This document shows positions 1 through 11,335 of a stretch of DNA of 64,000 nt, piece after piece. The position numbers and the translations under genes were made by a program. The notes beneath the pieces are model-generated. The model saw only the letters and a program-made list of their open reading frames with translations. It had not been told where the DNA came from and ran no database searches. The stretch is from Lunularia cruciata (Eukaryota; Streptophyta; Marchantiopsida; Lunulariales; Lunulariaceae): contig OX419761.1 in NCBI GenBank assembly GCA_948567375.1, positions 16,122,501 through 16,186,500 of the forward strand, given 5' to 3'. Within the stretch, counting starts at the first letter, position 1. Each line of letters starts with the position of its first letter.

Positions 1-1103
1 TGCTGCTGCAATGCCTCCTCTGAACTCCACAATGGAACATCCAAGGTGGATGGAACAATCTCACTCGTACTCCATAGCCGAGTGATCTCCTCTGGTACTG
101 GAGTATCCTCTGCATGGGCGTTCCCCTCCAACAAGTCACCAGGCCAAGTAACTGCACCGCTGAAAGCCAAAACTGATGTTGCCATGGTCCCGGACTGTAG
201 TGAGCCAAGCCTGCCACTACTGAAGCGTACTGGTAGGCGACATACCCGTCCCTCACCAAACTGCCAACCAGGTCTATAAGAGGCTGTCTCCTCCCAATAG
301 TCAATACTGAAACCCATAGGGTATAACACTGCTCCCCCAACTAGCACATCATATGACTCAGCTATCGTCGCAATAGCCTGAGCTCTCACCACCGAGCTAT
401 CAGTCGGATGACCAGGCTGAACCTGGACAACAAGCTCTCCACGTGTGATGTACTGTGTCGAACCACCACCAAGAGATGTCTGGATCTGAAATGGACACCT
501 CTCCACATCGGTCTTCCGTAACTCCAGACCAACAACTGCAGCCTTCCCCAACATAAGGGGCTGTGCACCAGAGTCTAACAAGACTCTCTGTGGTGTATAG
601 ACCTTCCCTGAAGGTCCCACTAAACGAAAGATCCCCCTCTGGTTATCCAATAGGACAACACCAGGTAAAAACCGCGCTCTCTCAAAGGCCGGTCTAGCTG
701 GCAACTCCTCCAGTCTAGCCGCTGCTGCCTGCCATAAACCACTGGTTGCTGAACGGATCCCATGCTCCTCAACCAAGTCAGCTCCACTACCAACCACCTC
801 TGCTCTAGTAGTAGGAACTGCACCATCCCTACTCTCACACAACGTGGCAGCCAACTGGAACACTGGGGCTGGGTCCACTCCCAATGTAAACATGTCACTG
901 GCTGAAAATAAAGGATGCCGCATAATCAGCTGAGCCGCCCCCAACATCATGCTAGACTCAGTCTGTGTAGTAGCAAGTGGCTGACTAGCAGGTACTCCAT
1001 CAAGTACTCCATCACCACCTACCACACCTGCACTGGGACGTCTAGGAACCATGGATGTCGTCTGCAATGCCTCAGATAGCGTGAAAGATTGGGGAAGTCT
1101 GAC
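1..1103 (-). pseudogene. retrotransposon aspartic protease region
   Basis: In the same minus-strand frame as the gag (codon phase identical across the stop at 1104) the sequence reads VLLDSGAQPLMLGKA; the DSG catalytic Asp codon is at 573-575. This is the active-site hairpin of retropepsins, which cut the polyprotein. The segments I translated on both sides, about 1103-1020 and 341-300, are open. The product is partial, cut by the window edge before reverse transcriptase. Confidence 0.65.
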
Positions 1104-1720
1104 CTATCTCCCAACCTCTCCTCTCTGTGGGTCCAACTCCACTGATGCTCCTCTAGGCTCTGGAGCACGTACTGCACTCCTAGTCACTGCTGCAGATGCA
1201 TCCACCTGTGCTGCTCCGCACATGAAGTCCAAAGCATCTCTATCAGCAGCATTATGAGGTGGAAGCCTAGCACCCAAATCTGATCTCCTCTGAGCAATAG
1301 CCATACTAGCCAATCTCTGCTCCAACTGCTCAATCCGAGTAGCCATAGCTGTGTCAGAAGTAAGGGCAGGTACTGCACCCCTACTAGGTGTAGATCTTCT
1401 ACCACCACCTCTACCACCTCGTCCTCCATGAACTGGAGCTCCTCTACTACCTGCCATAGCAGCCCTACCACTCCGTAACTCCGGGTGTAGGTCAAAACAC
1501 CGGTCACTAGTGTGACCAAATCTGTGGCAATGCTCACATTGCCTCTGTGCTGGCTGTGATGCACCAGAGGTATCAGGTCCGCTGCCCTGAGTACACTCTC
1601 TCCTATGGTGAGGTCCACCACAAGTCCAACAAGCAACACCACCACTCACTGGCTGCTGCTGACCCAAAAATGAGGGTAAGGGTCTAACTCCACTAGGCCC
1701 TCCACTCGCTCCATGTTGGA
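1..1720 (-). mobile_element. Ty3/gypsy-type retrotransposon fragment (gag-protease)
   Basis: The minus strand carries one reading frame from about 1739 to the window edge encoding a gag with two CCHC zinc knuckles followed by a retroviral-type aspartic protease. No LTR or primer-binding site is seen on the 5' side. At about 1715-1730 the sequence passes directly into a dispersed repeat also present at 60403 onward, so the element is truncated there. Reverse transcriptase and integrase, if present, lie beyond the left edge. Assignment to gypsy rather than copia rests on protease style and the separate gag frame and is moderate. Confidence 0.7.
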
Positions 1721-1739
1721 TGTGATTAATCACATCCAA
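1104..1739 (-). pseudogene. retrotransposon gag C-terminal part with two zinc knuckles
   Basis: The translation has two nucleic-acid-binding knuckles: CWTCGGPHHRREC (C-x2-C-x3-H-x4-C) and CEHCHRFGHTSDRC (C-x2-C-x4-H-x4-C), then an Arg/Gly-rich stretch (GGRGGRGGGRR). Gag knuckles package the element RNA. The frame ends at a TAG at 1104-1106, but the same frame continues open beyond it into the protease, so this stop is most simply a single disabling mutation; programmed readthrough is possible but unsupported. The first residues come from the flanking repeat, so the real gag N-terminus is missing. Confidence 0.7.
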
Positions 1740-2820
1740 TTTGCATCTTAAAATTGAAGTCCAATATGAACCTTATGGATTTCGGATACAAGAAAATCCA
1801 ATTCAGTACATCCGCAATGCTCTATGTTCTCAATTCAACAATGAAGACAATAAGCTCCATATTGATGATACAAGGGTACCAGAAGAAAAGAAAAGGAAAA
1901 TAATGGATAATGGTCCCCTTCGCTTCTTGCGGGTGCTGAGCTCCGAGTAGTTAAGGATGTTTGTAGGTGGGCTTTCGGCGTTTACGCTTGCCTCTCCAGT
2001 TCTTCTTCTTTACTTTGGCCTCTGGCCACCAACGTTTTAGCTTTATTGGCTTCTCACTACTATAAGGGTCTTCGGGCTCCGTCCCACTAGTAAAAAGTAC
2101 TTTAGATAAACGTTCTTAAATATCTTAAATGAACTTCTTAAATATCTTAAATATCATGAGTATCAATGTATGTATTCAAAAAGCGTATATCGGATTCATC
2201 TTAAATTCACTATTTACAATTGCTTTTACAGAAGAATATATCATTAAATTTGTGGTGTTTGCATGAAACATAATCTAGCTTCATTTTACGGCGTAAAGTA
2301 TCAAAGCACCGAATTGAATATTTATGAACTGTTTCGCGTTTGAACATGTATGTGACGGTTGGTGTATCTAGTATTCCGGAAAAGTATATTCAACTAAATA
2401 TAAATGTTCATGTAAGATATTAATTTTCAGCTCAAATTTAAATTCCAGAGATAATTATGTGCCATTTAGCTAATACTGCCCTAAAGGAAAAAATTATTCA
2501 CATCTAGCATTTTGAAGGATGAAACTGTTCATTATCTGCTTTTCGTTCATGGACTGCTTTTCGTTCTGCCTCCGCTGTGGAATGAACCCGGGAACAGGGG
2601 AGCACACTATCAAAGAAGAACCTAAGGCCAATATGATTGTGTATCCTCTGGTCTTTCTCTTTCCTCATCTAATTCCTTCGTTCAATTCTCTTATTCGATG
2701 TAGTTATATGAACCATATGACAAATTCTTCTTTCTCTTCGGAATCACACTTTTATGCTAACAGGACATCCTGCATCTTAAAAATAGGGCTAAACTACACA
2801 CGATATCCAGCAATCCGGTC
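1728..2820. repeat. dispersed repeat block R, left copy
   Basis: This stretch matches 60410-62043 closely and in the same orientation, including CATCCAAT..TTGCATCTTAAAATTGAAG and the ATCATGAGTATCAATG segment. Relative to the 60 kb copy it lacks about 560 bp (equivalent of 60835-61395). Parts recur at 9076-9655 and 46560-47330. I see no credible gene; short frames here are not preserved between copies. Confidence 0.8.
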
Positions 2821-3001
2821 GAGGCTCTTCACTACCAGATTCTGTTTATAAACTTCTTAATATTAACTGAAAGAGTACTTCTCTCTGACGATAAAAAGGA
2901 GTTGTGAAACAAGGAGATAAACATTAACTATTGAATCATGATTCCCTGGAATCTACAAATATATAACATCCACACAAGTAAAAAGCACCACCATATTCAT
3001 G

Positions 3002-3127
3002 TGACATCTCTCATATAGACTCTATTGGGGCTTAGCCCCATTTTACCTTTTTCATCTCTCCCTTGTGAGGGCTTGACGGGGGTCTTCCCATCCTTTATTT
3101 TTCTTTCCCTACGCGGTCGTCCTTCAT
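3002..3127 (+). mobile_element. short retroposon insertion with 9-bp target duplication
   Basis: A 126-bp segment containing the palindrome GGGGCTTAGCCCC and ending in TACGCGGTCGTCC is flanked by ATATTCATG on both sides (2993-3001 and 3128-3136). The diverged copy at 9961-9980 has a single ATATTCATG and no insert, and 59185 is likewise empty. The filled/empty comparison shows a real insertion event. The segment is the 3' tail of the element seen at 12966-14600, that is, a 5'-truncated copy. Confidence 0.85.
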
Positions 3128-4224
3128 ATATTCATGTTGTGAGAAGTGAGTGGGTCCCCGCACGGCTTTGACCCTTTTTCCTCTCCCTTTTCGTCACAAG
3201 AGAACAACATCGTGAAATTTAAAGCCGCCACCGAACTGCTGTCCAAAACGTTCTCATTGAATTCGGTGTCCTTCGAATATAGCAGCGGTTGAAAATATAT
3301 CAACCTTAAAGGCTTTTACATGCTTACTTTATGTGACATGTTGAAGATCAACCGAGTACAAGGATAAGACTCTTTGAATCCATAACTTCTAGTAACTTAA
3401 AAAAGTACAATCACTTCAAATGAATAGATAAGTTGACACTTCACAACTAATGATATCTAAATTTAAAATAACAATGATTCCCCAACCAGCTTTATAGATA
3501 GGTTTTCTCCTAAGAAGTGATAAAGCCTATGTACAGTGGGGCTACCTACCATTCTAAGTTCGAGGAAGAGAAGCAAACGTAATCACAGACAAAGCTACAG
3601 TTTTGTAGCTCAGGGCTACAAACAGTGACTGCCCAACAACCTCCGAAGACTAGTGGTGCCACTTGCTTTTTGAAGACTTTTTATACAGGAGAGCGCACAT
3701 GCGAAGCGGTGCTCTTTTCCTCAGCCGGCAATGCCTTCCGCGCAATAGCGAATTTCGTGGTGTGAACACGGAAAGAACTTGCAAAGTTATTAACCGTTGG
3801 GGCTTAATTCCCCCCCTGAAGTTTTATTCTTGTTGGCTTGATGTGGTGTTCTCACCCTTCTTATTATATCCCAGTCTTAACAGGTTGTATATGGACTATC
3901 ATTGATGGAAGGTACTCCAGGCGTTACGCTGATCGAATCTTCTTCCGGGAGTGGTCAGCGGACATACCTTTAACGATGTTATTGTTTGATTAATTACATT
4001 CAAATATGCATCTCAGAATCAAAGGTCAAGATGAACCATCTGCATTTTTTTTTGATATAGGGAAATCCAAATAAGTACATCCGCAATGCTCCCATGTTCT
4101 CGGTTCAACAATGAAGACATCTAATATTCATAATATGAAATGGCTGTCCTCATGACTTACTAACGACAAGTTCACATACATCTCTATCAAATCTCATAGT
4201 CATATAAGTATTTTTAGATTCAAT

Positions 4225-4724
4225 AAGAAAAAGTGTGATAGCAAAGAAAACGTGAAGGATGAGAAGACCCCATCAAGCCATACAAAGGAGAGACTAAAAA
4301 GGAAGAAGAAATTAAACCCCAATAGAGTCTATATGAGAAATTTCCCTTGTTACACCTAAGATATCCAATCTGTGCAAGTCTAATGGTCTACAAACAACTA
4401 GAATATTTTGAAAGAATCAACTAATGTGATTATTTTCTTATGGATTGCACTAACCACTACCCTATCTAGAGTAATGTACACACGCTTACCAAATTATATT
4501 ATAAAGTACGAGAATGAAAATAATACCCCATGTCACCTAACATGATAAGTTTTCACATATTCTCAAAATAATAGATCGAATGTAATGTTCATTACTCCAT
4601 ATATCTAGAAGAACTAAGAGATGTAATGTTCATTACTCCATATATCTAGAAGAACTAAGAGATGAGCTCGCTGCATGCTTTTATACTTGGAGACCTTGCT
4701 AACTTTTATAATTATTTAATTTAT
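4225..4724 (-). mobile_element. longer retroposon copy, decayed
   Basis: Flanked by ATTCAAT at 4218-4224 and 4725-4731. The related block at 11110-11140 reads straight through the site. The insert is in reverse orientation and extends into the region homologous to the coding part at 13090-13440. Compared with those copies most changes are C to T or G to A, as expected from deamination of methylated cytosine. Confidence 0.75.
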
Positions 4725-5139
4725 ATTCAATCATATCTCTACTAACACTTCCAAGTTCTAGTCAAGTATTTAGGTCACCGTGTTCACAATAAGACAACAC
4801 TCAAGAAAAGAACTCTCCACATCGGAATACCCACGTCTACGTTCCTAAGGTTCCCACGTGTAAGTTCTATGGTGACTACCCTTTGATTTGTTATCTCTAC
4901 TATAATTCGAAGAACCGCATAGCATAGATTGGTAAGAAATCCCTCGAGTTAATCGCTGAGGCTCTTCACTACCAGATTCTGTTTATAAACTTCTTAATAT
5001 TAACTGAGAGGGTACTTCTCTCTGACGATAAAAAGGAGTTGTGAAACAAGGAGATAAACATTAACTTTTGAATCATGATTCCCTGGAAATCTACAAATAT
5101 ATAACATCCTCACAAGTAAAAAGCACCACCATATTCATG

Positions 5140-5265
5140 TGACATCTCTCATATAGACTCTATTGGGGCTTAGCCCCATTTCACCTTTTTCATCTCTCCC
5201 TTGTGAGGGCTTGATGGGGGTCTTCCCATGCTTTATTTTTCTTTCCCTACGCGGTCGTCCTTCAT
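5140..5265 (+). mobile_element. short retroposon insertion (copy in unit II)
   Basis: Same insertion as 3002-3127, duplicated with unit II; ATATTCATG target duplications are at 5131-5139 and 5266-5274. Confidence 0.85.
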
Positions 5266-6376
5266 ATATTCATGTTGTGAGAAGTGAGTGGGTCCCCGCA
5301 CGGCTTTGACCCTTTTTCCTCTCCCTTTTCGTCACAAGAGAACGACATCGTGAAATTTAAAGCCGCCACCGAACTGCTGTCCAAAACGTTCTCATTGAAT
5401 TCGGTGTCCTTCGAATATAGCAGGGGTTGAAAATATATCAACCTTAGAGGCTTTTACACGCTTACTTTTTGTGACATGTTGAAGATCAACCGAGTACAAG
5501 GATAAGACTCTTTGAATCCATAACTTCTAGTAACTTAAAAAAAGTACAATCACTTCAAATGAATAGACAAGTGACACTTCACAACTAATGATATCTAAAT
5601 TTAAAATAACAATGATTCCCTAACCAGCTTTATAGATAGGTTTTCTCCTAAGAAGTGATAAAGCCTATATACAGTAGGGCTACCTACCATTCTAAGTTCC
5701 AGGAACAGACACACGGAAAAGAGAAGCAAACGTAATCACAGACAAAGCTACAGTTTTGTAGCTCAGGGCTACAAACAGTGACTGCCCAACAACCTCCGAA
5801 GACTAGTGGTGCCACTTGCTTTTTGAAGACTTTTTATACAGGAGAGCGCACATGCGAAGCGGTGCTCTTCTCCTCAGCCGGCAATGCCTTCCGCGCAATA
5901 GGAAATTTCGTGGTGTGAACACGGAAAGAACTTGGAAAGTTATTTACCGTTGGGGCTCAATTCCCCCCCTGAAGTTTTATTCTTGTTGGCTTGACGTGGT
6001 GTTCTCACCCTTCTTATTAGATCCCAGTCTTAACAGGTTGTATATGGACTATCATTGATGGAAGGTACTCCAGGCGTTACGCTGATCGAATCTTCTTCCG
6101 CGAGGGGTCAGCGGACATACCTTTAACGATGTTATTGTTTGATTAATTACATTCAAATATGCATCTCAGAATCAAAGGTCAAGATGAACCATCTGCATTG
6201 TTTTTTGATATAGGGAAATCCAAATAAGTACATCCGCAATGCTCCCATGTTCTCGGTTCAACAATGAAGACATCTAATATTCATAATATGAAATGGCTGT
6301 CCTCATGACTTACTACGACAAGTTCACATACATCTCTATCAAATCTCATAGTCATATAAGTATTTTTAGATTCAAT

Positions 6377-6835
6377 AAGAAAAAGTGTGATAGCAAAGAA
6401 AACGCGAAGGATGAGAAGACCCCATCAAGCCATACAAAGGAGAGACTAAAAAGGAAGAAGAAATTAAACCTCAATAGAGTCTATATGAGAAATTTCCCTT
6501 GTTACACCTAAGATATCCAATCTATGCAAGTCTAATGGTCTACAAACAACTAGAATATTTTGAAAGAATCAACTAATGTGATTATTTTCTTATGGATTGC
6601 ACTAACCACTACCCTATCTAGAGTAATGTAAACACGCTTACCAAATTATATTATAAAGTATGAGAATGAAAATAATACCCCATGTCACCTAACATGATAA
6701 GTTTTCACATATTCTCAAAATAATAGATCGAATGTAATGTTCATTACTCCATATATCTAGAAGAACTAAGAGATGAGCTCGCTGCATGCTTTTATACTTG
6801 GAGACCTTGCTAACTTTTATAATTATTTAATTTAT
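6377..6835 (-). mobile_element. longer retroposon copy (in unit II)
   Basis: Same insertion as 4225-4724 without the 44-bp internal duplication; ATTCAAT duplications at 6370-6376 and 6836-6842. Confidence 0.75.
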
Positions 6836-7070
6836 ATTCAATCATATCTCTACTAACACTTCCAAGTTCTAGTCAAGTATTTAGGTCACCGTGTTCACAA
6901 TAAGACAACACTCAAGAAAAGAACTCTCCACATCGGAATACCCACGTCTACGTTCCTAAGGTTCCCACGTGTAAGTTCTATGGTGACTACCCATTGATTT
7001 GTTATCTCTACTGTAATTCGAAGAACCGCATAGCATAGATTGGTAAGAAATCCCTCGAGTTAATCGCTGA

Positions 7071-8514
7071 AATTCCGACCTGAGATTGAGAGGTCACATT
7101 ACGTTGAACAAAGTGACCCACTAAGGTTTCTTTAAAACATTACAATATACTGCAAAAGTACAGTGAAGAGTGGAAAACCTCGTCACTGAACACCATGCTT
7201 AGAGAACTGAAGGCGGGCAATCTTAAGAAGGTGGAGAAGATATGACTGCTGATACGAAATCCTGGGGAAACTAGACAGTAATAAACTTTCGTAAAAAGGT
7301 AGACACGACAATCCGCATTGACATCCAATTGCTCCAACTCTTCAGAAGTACCATGTAAAATTGTATATTTTAGCTCTGGGCATCCTCGTCGGAATTGGAA
7401 TTACAATTTCAAGGGCGGCTCCATTTCGCCTCCTTGAAGATTGAATTGAGTATTCCAATTTTAAAAAAGTTGTTATATGTTATTACTTTTCTAAACAACG
7501 TATTTGAACATTTTTAGTTCTTCTTGTGACCTGGTTCAAGATGTTTGATGGCACCGTTCCAAATTTGAAAGAGAGATACCGATAATATGTCGCTTTTGCT
7601 TTTTATACTTATTCTTATATTAGATTGGTGCTGTGTTTTCATAGATCTAGTTTTATAACATATGGATTTGGAAAAGTTCAGTTTAATTGACGTGGAACCG
7701 AGCTAGGACGCCTACCTCCACGGAACTATTTTCATTCTTTGCTTTTTAGCTCAATCTCTAGCCTTTAAGTAGCGACTTGTATATAAATTTTGAAGCATTC
7801 TATAACTGTCCTTTATATAAACGGAATGATGATCCAATTCTTAAACTTTCATAAAAGTAGGTAACATTATCTCTTTATCATATCAAGCTGTGATGATATT
7901 AGCTAAAAATTAGTTAAAGCAACGTTGATAATCTTGTTCACACATATCTCAGAGGTGACGTATATTTTCATACATACTCTGAAGTAATGTGGGCATGTCT
8001 TATAAATTTTATTTCTTATTCCAAAAATTTCAACTTTGTAATGCAGATCCGATATTCATCCGCTATATGATGTTTGTATACCGTCATTGTAATTGTTATT
8101 GTAAGCATCGCCATATTGCAGAAAGCCTGTGGTACTTACACCTATTAACAATTACATCTCTATATTTGCGTATGAGATCACACAACCTCCATCATGATAG
8201 CCCAGTCCAGTTTATATAGGTATTCATTCAATATATTCAAATTCTCTGCATGAAGGTGAGTTGAGATGGAAAGCAATGGTCTCTTCGACACAAAAAGTCG
8301 TTGATATAGTGTTCGTCTTTTAAGTCTAGAAACTGGTCTTTAAACACAACATACTCGTTAATGTCTCCGGTAATTTAAGAGCAATCACAAAGAGATCTAG
8401 AGCTCCGACACATCTCTCACATTACACAAGGGTGTTCGAATACCTTCTAATTGATACATACGCAGATACAATAAATAATCAATAATATCAATTCAACGAA
8501 AGGTTGATTCATAT
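7071..8514. other. no gene seen; dispersed repeat pieces
   Basis: 7071-7310 is shared with 63406-63640. About 7380-7560 recurs in inverted orientation at 51145-51300 (CCTTGAAGATTGAATTGAG..., GACCTGGTTCAAGATGTTTGATGGCACCGTTC). The remainder is AT-rich without a convincing frame. Confidence 0.6.
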
Positions 8515-8650
8515 TTTGCGAGAGGACGACCGCGTAGAAAACTCGAAGGATGGGAAGACTCCATCCAGCCCGTAAAAGGCTTAGACAAAATAGATAAAAT
8601 AGGGTTGAATAAAATAGGCAAAATTAGGTAAAAAACCCCAATATTCATAT
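8515..8650 (-). mobile_element. retroposon 3' fragment
   Basis: Reverse-oriented match to the retroposon tail: GAGGACGACCGCGTAG, GAAGGATGGGAAGACTCCATC and AAAACCCCAATA. It is diverged and the palindrome is eroded. Confidence 0.6.
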
Positions 8651-9075
8651 CACCAACACGTTTATCCACATTTAAGAACTTCTATTGAGAACCATCACAC
8701 CGTAACTAAATTCTCACCACATACGTACGTAAGGTATTGTGTGGACATTTATATAAAAGAGTATGTCGAATTGTACTGCTCTGTCATAAGGAATTTAGTG
8801 CGATTTCACACGGAAAATGGTAAAGAATTGTGCTACAGAAAGACCTTCTCCCGAAGACTTCTGCACTCATTTCCATACTGTACACGCTTTCACCGACTCT
8901 GCGATGACTTTTTTGACCAAGAAAGTACACCGGCAGGGTATCGAAGGAAAACTGATCGCCATTTCGGTATGGTGTTGTATAACTTCTGGTTCTACCAAAT
9001 GAGAGAAGCTGGAGATATTGCATTTTCTGCAAGTCTTATGGCCATGAACGAGTAAGTACTGCAACTGAGATGAAC
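8651..9075. repeat. diverged copy of the HNL-upstream repeat
   Basis: The stretch around 8845-8945 (CCCGAAGACTTCTGCAC..., GATGACTTTTTTGACCAAGAAAG) resembles 15055-15150 upstream of the HNL gene. Overlapping short frames on both strands are not conserved elsewhere and are not annotated as genes. Confidence 0.4.
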
Positions 9076-9655
9076 ATGAACATGTAAGTGTCTGTTGGTG
9101 TATCTCGTATTCCGGAAAAATACATTCATTCTATTTTCATATATATATGAAAATTTTCAAAACCAACAGATAAGTAAAATAAATGTTCATATACGTTATT
9201 ATTCTTGAGCTCAAATTTTAATTTCCGGAGCTATTAATGTGCCATTTGTACCAATCAGCTTATACTACCCACAAGTAAAAAGGTTATTCGCATCTAGCAT
9301 TTTGAAAGATGAAACTGTTCATTATCTGCTCTTCGTTCATGGACTGATGCCTCTGTTTGTGGAATGAACCCTGGAGCAGGGGATGAAAGAACACTACCAA
9401 AGAAATAAAAAAGAACCTAAGGCCAATATGATTGTGTATCCTCTGGTCCTTCTATTTCCTTATCTAATTCCTTCGTTCAATTCTCTTATTCGACGTAGTG
9501 ATATGAACCATATGACAAATTTGTCTACTAATTTCTTCTTCTTTCTTTCTCTTCGGACTCACACGTTTATTCATGCATCTTAAAAATAGTCGCAAGACAT
9601 CATGCATCTGAAAAATAGGCTAAACTACACATGATATCAAGCAATCCCGCCGAGG
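9076..9655. repeat. copy of repeat block R (part)
   Basis: Matches 2345-2820 (TATTCCGGAAAA, GATGAAACTGTTCATTATCTGC, CCTAAGGCCAATATGATTGTGTATCC) in the same orientation with moderate divergence. Confidence 0.7.
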
Positions 9656-11335
9656 CTCCTCGCTACCAGATTCTGTTTATAAAGTTCTTCATTTTTAATA
9701 GAAAGAAAAAGGCGCCCACATGAAGGATGGGAAGACCCCATCGAGCTGAACAAAGGAGAGACAAAAGAGGTAGAATGGGGCTAGGCCCCAATAGTATCGA
9801 TATGAGACATTTCTTGATATTAATTGAGAGAGTATTTCTCTCTTGCGATAACAAAGTTGTTAAAACGAATTGCGAAACAAGCAGATAAACCTTAACTATT
9901 GAATCATGAATCCTTGGAAATCTACAAATATATAACATCTACACAAATAGAAAGCACCACCATATTCATGTTGCGAGAAGTGAGTGGGTCCGTGCACAGT
10001 TTTGCCCCTTTTTCCTCTCCCTTTTCATCACAAGAACACAACATCGTGAAATTTAAAGCCGCCACCGAACTGCTGTCCAAAACGTTCTCATTGAATTCGG
10101 TGTGTATGTGTCCTTCGCATATAGCAGCGGTTGAAAATATATCAACCTTAGAGGCTTTTACATGCTTATTTAAGGTGACAATTTAAAGATCAACCGAGTA
10201 CAAGGATAAGACTCTTTGAATCCATAACTTGTACTAACTTAAAAAAGCAGAATTAGTTCAAATGAATAGACAAGTTGACACTTGAAAAGTAATTGATATG
10301 TAAATTTAAAATAATAATGATTCCCCAACCAGCTTTATAGATAGGTTTTCTCCTAAGAAGTGATAAAAGCCTATGTCCAGTGGGGCTACCTACCGTTCTA
10401 ATTTCGATGAACAGACACACGGAAAAGAGAAGCAAACGTAATCACAGACAATGTCACAGTTTTGTAGCTCCGGGCTACAAACAGACAGAGTCTGCCCAAC
10501 AACCTCCGAAGACTAGTGGTGCCACTTGCTCTTTGAAGACTTTTTATGCAGGAGAGCGCACTGGCGAGGCAGTGCTCTTCTCCTCAGCCGGCAATGCCTC
10601 CGCGCAATAGCAAATTTCGTGGTGTGAACATGGAAAGAACTTGCAAAGTTATTTACTGTTGGGGCTTAACTCCCCTCTGAAGTTTTATTCTTGTTTGGGT
10701 TGATGTGGTGTTCTGACCCTTCTTATTATACCCCAGTCTAACAGGTTGTATATGGACTATGATTGATGGAAGGTACTCCAGGCGTTGCGCTGATCGAAAT
10801 CTTCTTCTGCGAGTGGTCCGCGGACATAACTTTAACTATGATTCGGATGCTATTGTTTGCTTAATTACATGGGAATATGCATCTCAGAATCAAAGTCCTA
10901 ACCTTCTGCATTGTTATTTGATACAGCAAATCCAAATGAGTACATCCGCAATGCTCCCATGGTTCTCAGTTCAACAATGAAGACAATAACAAAAGTCCAG
11001 TACAGTAGTTTGAGTGTTTGTTAAATGCGACATCTAATATTCATAAGATGAAATGGCTGTCCTCATGACTTACTACGACAAGTTAACATTCATCTCTATC
11101 AAATCTCATCGTCATATAAATATTTTTATCTTCAATCATGTCTCCACTAACACGCCCAAATTCTACCCAAGTATTTCGTTCACAGTATTCACAATGCGAC
11201 AACAGTCAAGAGGAGAACTCGCCCCATGGGAATGAACCGATGTCTACGTTTCCTACGTTTCCTAAGAACTGGAGTGGGTTTACTACTCTCTCTTGTAATT
11301 CAAACTCACAAAAGATTCGGTGACAAAGCTACCGT
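9656..11335. repeat. diverged copy of the 2.1-kb unit
   Basis: Collinear with unit I up to about 11110. It lacks the 126-bp insertion (single ATATTCATG at 9962-9970) and the 500-bp reverse insertion, so it provides the empty sites for both. It shares CAACAACCTCCGAAGACTAGTGG with the other copies. Confidence 0.75.
9700..9815 (-). mobile_element. retroposon 3' fragment
   Basis: Reverse-oriented tail: AAAAAGGCGCCCACATGAAGG, GGGAAGACCCCATCGAGC, then GGGGCTAGGCCCC (palindrome intact except one base). The A-run at its left edge corresponds to a T-run at the element 3' end. Confidence 0.7.

Larger units (their letters stand above)
2821..4957. repeat. tandem duplication unit I (about 2.1 kb)
   Basis: Unit I is followed head-to-tail by unit II (4958-7070) with near-identical sequence; both start GAGGCTCTTCACTACCAG and end GTTAATCGCTGA. 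The offset between matching points is about 2.15 kb. Unit I carries an extra 44-bp tandem duplication near 4577-4664. A frame of 80 codons (3663-3905, repeated at 5816-6058) is kept between units only because they are recent duplicates; it matches no family I know. Confidence 0.85.
4958..7070. repeat. tandem duplication unit II (about 2.1 kb)
   Basis: Second head-to-tail copy of 2821-4957, nearly identical, including both retroposon insertions at the same internal positions. Those insertions therefore predate the tandem duplication. It ends at the shared GTTAATCGCTGA and then runs into unique flank that is also found at 63406-63640. Confidence 0.85.

Noticed and set aside
1-1740. gag-protease and the integrase-PHD element at 33899 taken as one family
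   Set aside because: They share no overlapping region in this window, so a common family cannot be shown.
3663-3905. 80-codon frame conserved with 5816-6058
   Set aside because: Conservation is explained by recent tandem duplication; older copies at 10530 and 44780 do not keep the frame.
8784-9064. Several overlapping frames on both strands
   Set aside because: Four mutually overlapping frames in one diverged repeat indicate a chance lack of stops.
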